From Tissierellia bacterium (GTDB taxonomy: Bacteria > Bacillota > Clostridia > Tissierellales > Tepidimicrobiaceae), in NCBI GenBank assembly GCA_012798935.1, contig JAAZMG010000288.1:1-7725 (forward strand): a stretch of DNA of 7,725 bases, written 5' to 3'. Shown piece after piece: positions 5,841 to 7,725 of this stretch; the stretch's first letter is position 1, and each line of letters begins with the position of its first letter. Made by a program: the position numbers and the translations under genes. The notes under the pieces are model-generated. The model was given only the letters and a program-made list of their open reading frames with translations. It ran no database searches and was not told the DNA's origin.

Positions 5841-6038
5841 TTAATATAGTTGGAAAAGAGTTTTTATATTATCAAATAATTTGCTTATAAGACCTATAAC
5901 TAAACTAAAAACTATAACCACACCAACTAAGGTTGTAATATATGCAAATTCCTCTTTACCCGCCTTATCCAACACCGTATGAAGTACGGATAATAATATG
6001 CCTATACTAGCTATTTTGAATATTAAATCAACATTCAT
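5841..6038 (-). CDS. spoIIIAC: Stage III sporulation protein AC
   Basis: 65 aa, the usual very small size for this protein. Two membrane segments (about 5-22 and 32-52) are joined by a polar loop, LDKAGKEEFAYITTL (23-37). That loop is the family signature and is paralogous to the corresponding part of SpoIIIAD. It is a membrane subunit of the SpoIIIA channel complex. The ATG at 6038 is preceded by GGAGAGGAG. The gene lies 13 bp after spoIIIAB and 15 bp before spoIIIAD, in line with the invariant operon order. Confidence 0.96.
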   Translation of the reverse strand: MNVDLIFKIASIGILLSVLHTVLDKAGKEEFAYITTLVGVVIVFSLVIGLISKLFDNIKTLFQLY

Positions 6039-6051
6039 ATACTCCTCTCCT

Positions 6052-6576
6052 CTATACCAATATTATTATGATGGCCAGCCCAATAAGTATTCCTAAGTTT
6101 TTAAACATCTTCTCATTCTTATCCCTCTCTAATTTTGCCTCTCTTTCAAGTATGGTAATTTGATTTAAAATTAATTTAAAATTTTTTTCCTGATCTTGCC
6201 TATTAGATGAGCCTACTACTCTACCTAAAGATAAAAACATTTCTATATCCTCTTCTTTAAAATTAAGCTTATCTTTTAAGGATATAATTACATGAGAAAA
6301 ACTATGAAAAGCCTCCCCTTTTTTATTGCCTAAAAGATGATTTTTAATATCTTCAAAAACAAAAGATACTTCCTTATTCCCTTTATTATAAACATTAGTT
6401 AAAGCTTCCGGTAATGGAACAGCTCCATAAACAATTTCTGTTTCTAAAATTTTAATACATTGTTCCATATAAATTAGATTTTTTAATCTACTAGAATATT
6501 TTCTTCCATAATAAAATCCTATCAATGTAGTAGAAAAAATTATTAATAAACTACCTGTAAGTTTTATTAAACCCAT
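6052..6576 (-). CDS. spoIIIAB: Stage III sporulation protein AB, GspF-like
   Basis: 174 aa (B. subtilis about 171). An N-terminal membrane helix (about 6-24) and a C-terminal one (about 158-174) enclose a cytosolic helical domain. Conserved family stretches are LETEIVYGAVPLPEAL (44-59) and the LGRVVGSSNRQDQEKNF segment (117-133), followed by a long charged helix (about 134-156). The protein resembles the cytosolic domain of type II secretion GspF proteins and is thought to connect the SpoIIIAA ATPase to the membrane complex. The ATG at 6576 follows GAGGGG at good spacing, 14 bp after the spoIIIAA stop. Confidence 0.95.
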   Translation of the reverse strand: MGLIKLTGSLLIIFSTTLIGFYYGRKYSSRLKNLIYMEQCIKILETEIVYGAVPLPEALTNVYNKGNKEVSFVFEDIKNHLLGNKKGEAFHSFSHVIISLKDKLNFKEEDIEMFLSLGRVVGSSNRQDQEKNFKLILNQITILEREAKLERDKNEKMFKNLGILIGLAIIIILV

Positions 6577-6590
6577 AGAATCCCCTCTTT

Positions 6591-7568
6591 CTATTTTGTT
6601 ATAGTAGTTAAAGAATTACCTTCTATAATGTTTTTTACAGTTCCTACACCTTTAGAGTTATCTAAGAATATATAACGTTTAAATACCTTCTCCCTTATTA
6701 ATATGCTTAAGCTTTTCTTAGAAAATAGATCATCTAAGTTATCACCATGAACCGTTGCAATTACTTTCACTCCTGCTTTAAGAATTTCATGAATAGATTC
6801 TACATCGGATATACTTCCTATTTCATCCATTGCAATTATTTCCGGTGACATAGAGCGAAGTAACATTATAGTCCCATCTTTTTTATTACATCCATCTAAT
6901 ACGTCTGTTCTTAATCCTATATTATGTTGGGGAATACCATTATACATACCTGCTAATTCTGATCTTTCATCGATAACTCCTATTTTAAATCCTTTTTTTC
7001 CGGCAAAATACGAACCATCACTTAAACTTCTAATCAAATCTCTTAAGAGAGTAGTTTTTCCACATTGAGGAGGAGAGATTATTAGGGTATTATGAATAGT
7101 ATTTGGATAATCCAAAACATACGGAATTATTTTATCTGATACTCCTATCTTTTCCCTAGCAATCCGAATATTCAAGGAAGAAATATCCCTGATTGTTTCA
7201 ATACCCCTAGCTCCATATAAAACTTTTCCACCTATGCCTACCCTATGCCCTCCTTTTAAAGTGATAAATCCGTTTTTGATTTCCTCTTCAAAAGCATAAA
7301 CAGAATAATTGCTAATTAGTTGAAAAGTATTATTTATATGTTGTCTATTTACCAATAAACCCTTCTCTATATTTTTAGTTAGAGAACCATCCTGGGTAAC
7401 GAAATAATCCTTACCTTTAAGATATATATTAATTGGATTTCCACTCCTTAGTCTTATTTCTTCTATATATTCTTGATGTTCTATAGATATATTCTTTAAT
7501 ACCTGACTTAATTCTAAACAAATATATTCTAGAACATTTTCATATATTCTTCCCTCCTTAATATCCAT
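6591..7568 (-). CDS. spoIIIAA: Stage III sporulation protein AA, secretion-type ATPase
   Basis: 325 aa from the ATG at 7568 (B. subtilis 307). It is a cytosolic, mother-cell AAA/GspE-like ATPase thought to power the SpoIIIA channel. An N-terminal domain (about 1-150) is followed by a P-loop, SPPQCGKTTLLRDL (165-178), with K171 and T172 as the nucleotide-binding Lys and Thr. IDERSEL (199-205) comes next, then Walker B EIIAMDEIG (243-251; D248, E249) and ATVHG (271-275; H274). The first P-loop Gly is Ser here, a substitution I recall from other clostridial SpoIIIAA, so it is not read as loss of function. A longer frame from ATG 7604 would add 12 residues, but that ATG lies between the promoter elements; ATG 7568 has AAAGGAGG 7 nt upstream. 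First gene of the operon. Confidence 0.97.
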   Translation of the reverse strand: MDIKEGRIYENVLEYICLELSQVLKNISIEHQEYIEEIRLRSGNPINIYLKGKDYFVTQDGSLTKNIEKGLLVNRQHINNTFQLISNYSVYAFEEEIKNGFITLKGGHRVGIGGKVLYGARGIETIRDISSLNIRIAREKIGVSDKIIPYVLDYPNTIHNTLIISPPQCGKTTLLRDLIRSLSDGSYFAGKKGFKIGVIDERSELAGMYNGIPQHNIGLRTDVLDGCNKKDGTIMLLRSMSPEIIAMDEIGSISDVESIHEILKAGVKVIATVHGDNLDDLFSKKSLSILIREKVFKRYIFLDNSKGVGTVKNIIEGNSLTTITK

Positions 7569-7575
7569 AACCTGT

Positions 7576-7583
7576 CCTCCTTT
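7576..7583 (-). promoter_or_regulatory. Ribosome binding site of spoIIIAA
   Basis: The minus strand reads AAAGGAGG, 7 nt before the ATG at 7568. It is a near-perfect Shine-Dalgarno and fixes the start there rather than at 7604. Confidence 0.85.
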
Positions 7584-7588
7584 ATATA

Positions 7589-7616
7589 TAAATATGAGGA
7601 ACATAAAATAATATGC
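7589..7616 (-). promoter_or_regulatory. Candidate sigma-E promoter of the spoIIIA operon
   Basis: The minus strand has GCATATT (7610-7616), which fits the sigma-E -35 consensus KMATATT exactly. After 13 bp comes CATATTTA (7589-7596), which matches the first four bases of the -10 consensus CATACAMT. The B. subtilis spoIIIA operon is transcribed by mother-cell sigma-E, so the context agrees. The predicted start near 7582 would leave only about 14 nt of leader, with the Shine-Dalgarno almost at the 5' end; this is tight and lowers confidence. The element begins directly where the upstream terminator's T-run ends. Confidence 0.5.
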
Positions 7617-7654
7617 AAAAAAAGACTTAAAACCAAATTGGTTTTAAGTCTTTT
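7617..7654 (-). terminator. Rho-independent terminator of the upstream gene
   Basis: A perfect inverted repeat pairs 7620-7636 with 7638-7654 (AAAAGACTTAAAACC and its complement, practical loop AATTT). On the minus strand it is followed by a run of seven T (7623-7617), four of which also pair in the outer stem. It starts 11 bp after the upstream gene's stop codon and separates that gene from the spoIIIA promoter. The plus strand has only TTTT inside the stem, so the main direction is minus. Confidence 0.9.
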
Positions 7655-7665
7655 AAAAATTAATT

Positions 7666-7725
7666 CTATTCCTCATCATCTTCTTCTATCTCTTCATCAC
7701 AACAATCACAGTCAAAATCTATACA
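7666..7725 (-). CDS. C-terminal end of an upstream gene, possibly a CD1247-type protein (N-terminus outside window)
   Basis: Nineteen codons and a TAG stop are visible. The other two minus-strand frames contain stops at once, so this frame is the coding one, and a terminator follows 11 bp later as expected for a gene end. The tail reads CIDFDCDCCDEE then IEEDDEE: three Cys in a CDCC cluster, a further Cys seven residues from the stop-distal edge, and a highly acidic end. From memory, Clostridia often have a gene of the 'CD1247 N-terminal domain' type just before spoIIIAA, with a C-terminal zinc-ribbon-like segment and an acidic tail like this. That identification rests on context and 19 residues only. 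The coding end is well supported, the name is not. Confidence 0.6.
   Translation of the reverse strand, partial: CIDFDCDCCDEEIEEDDEE

Noticed and set aside
7569..7604. Twelve extra N-terminal residues of SpoIIIAA from the ATG at 7604
   Set aside because: This ATG lies between the putative -35 and -10 elements and lacks a Shine-Dalgarno, while the ATG at 7568 has a near-perfect one.
7593..7619. Sigma-A promoter reading of the spoIIIAA upstream region (TTGCAT, 17 bp, ATATTT)
   Set aside because: Both hexamers are poor matches. The sigma-E reading fits better and agrees with the known biology of the operon.
1..7725. Mobile elements, CRISPR arrays, tRNA or rRNA genes, defence or phage genes
   Set aside because: No transposase, direct-repeat array, cloverleaf or foreign-looking block was seen. 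Gene order and composition are uniform.

Overview
The window is an AT-rich, densely packed stretch of a chromosome from an endospore-forming Firmicute, most likely a member of the Clostridia. Every gene that can be supported lies on the minus strand, so the biological reading order runs from high to low coordinates. The class is inferred from four things: the complete spoIIIA operon, the low GC content, purine-rich GGAGG-type ribosome binding sites, and the absence of the accB-accC pair that sits between spoIIIAH and yqhY-nusB in Bacillus subtilis. Genus and species cannot be fixed from the sequence.

Layout in transcription order: (1) The right edge holds the last 19 codons of an upstream gene with a Cys/Asp/Glu-rich tail, followed by a strong rho-independent terminator (7617-7654). 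(2) A sigma-E-like promoter directly abuts that terminator and precedes spoIIIAA-AB-AC-AD-AE-AF-AG-AH (7568 down to 2329). These eight genes encode the mother-cell half of the SpoIIIA-SpoIIQ channel: ATPase (AA), GspF-like protein (AB), polytopic export-type membrane proteins (AC, AD, AE) and ring-forming single- or double-pass proteins (AF, AG, AH). Gaps are 8 to 15 bp, AF and AG overlap by 20 bp, and all eight reading frames look intact. (3) A 63-bp spacer carries a good sigma-A promoter (extended -10) embedded in a dyad symmetry. (4) Next come an Asp23/Gls24-family gene of the YqhY type, a possible terminator/attenuator, amaP, a DUF2273 small membrane protein and nusB. The first three form the Asp23-AmaP membrane-anchored envelope module; nusB encodes a transcription (anti)termination factor. 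(5) At the left edge a TsaD/Kae1-superfamily paralogue overlaps nusB by 8 bp and runs off the window after 183 codons.

Several apparent ORF starts should be moved. The upstream-most starts of spoIIIAA, spoIIIAE, asp23 and amaP lie inside the promoter, inside the Shine-Dalgarno sequence, or directly against it; the internal ATGs are better. spoIIIAG appears to start at GTG and the DUF2273 gene at TTG.

I see no mobile element, CRISPR array, tRNA, rRNA or phage gene, and no obviously novel system. The items most worth a second look are the regulatory sites (the dyad over the asp23 promoter and the asp23/amaP hairpin), the TsaD-like paralogue of unknown role, and the acidic, cysteine-rich tail of the upstream protein.
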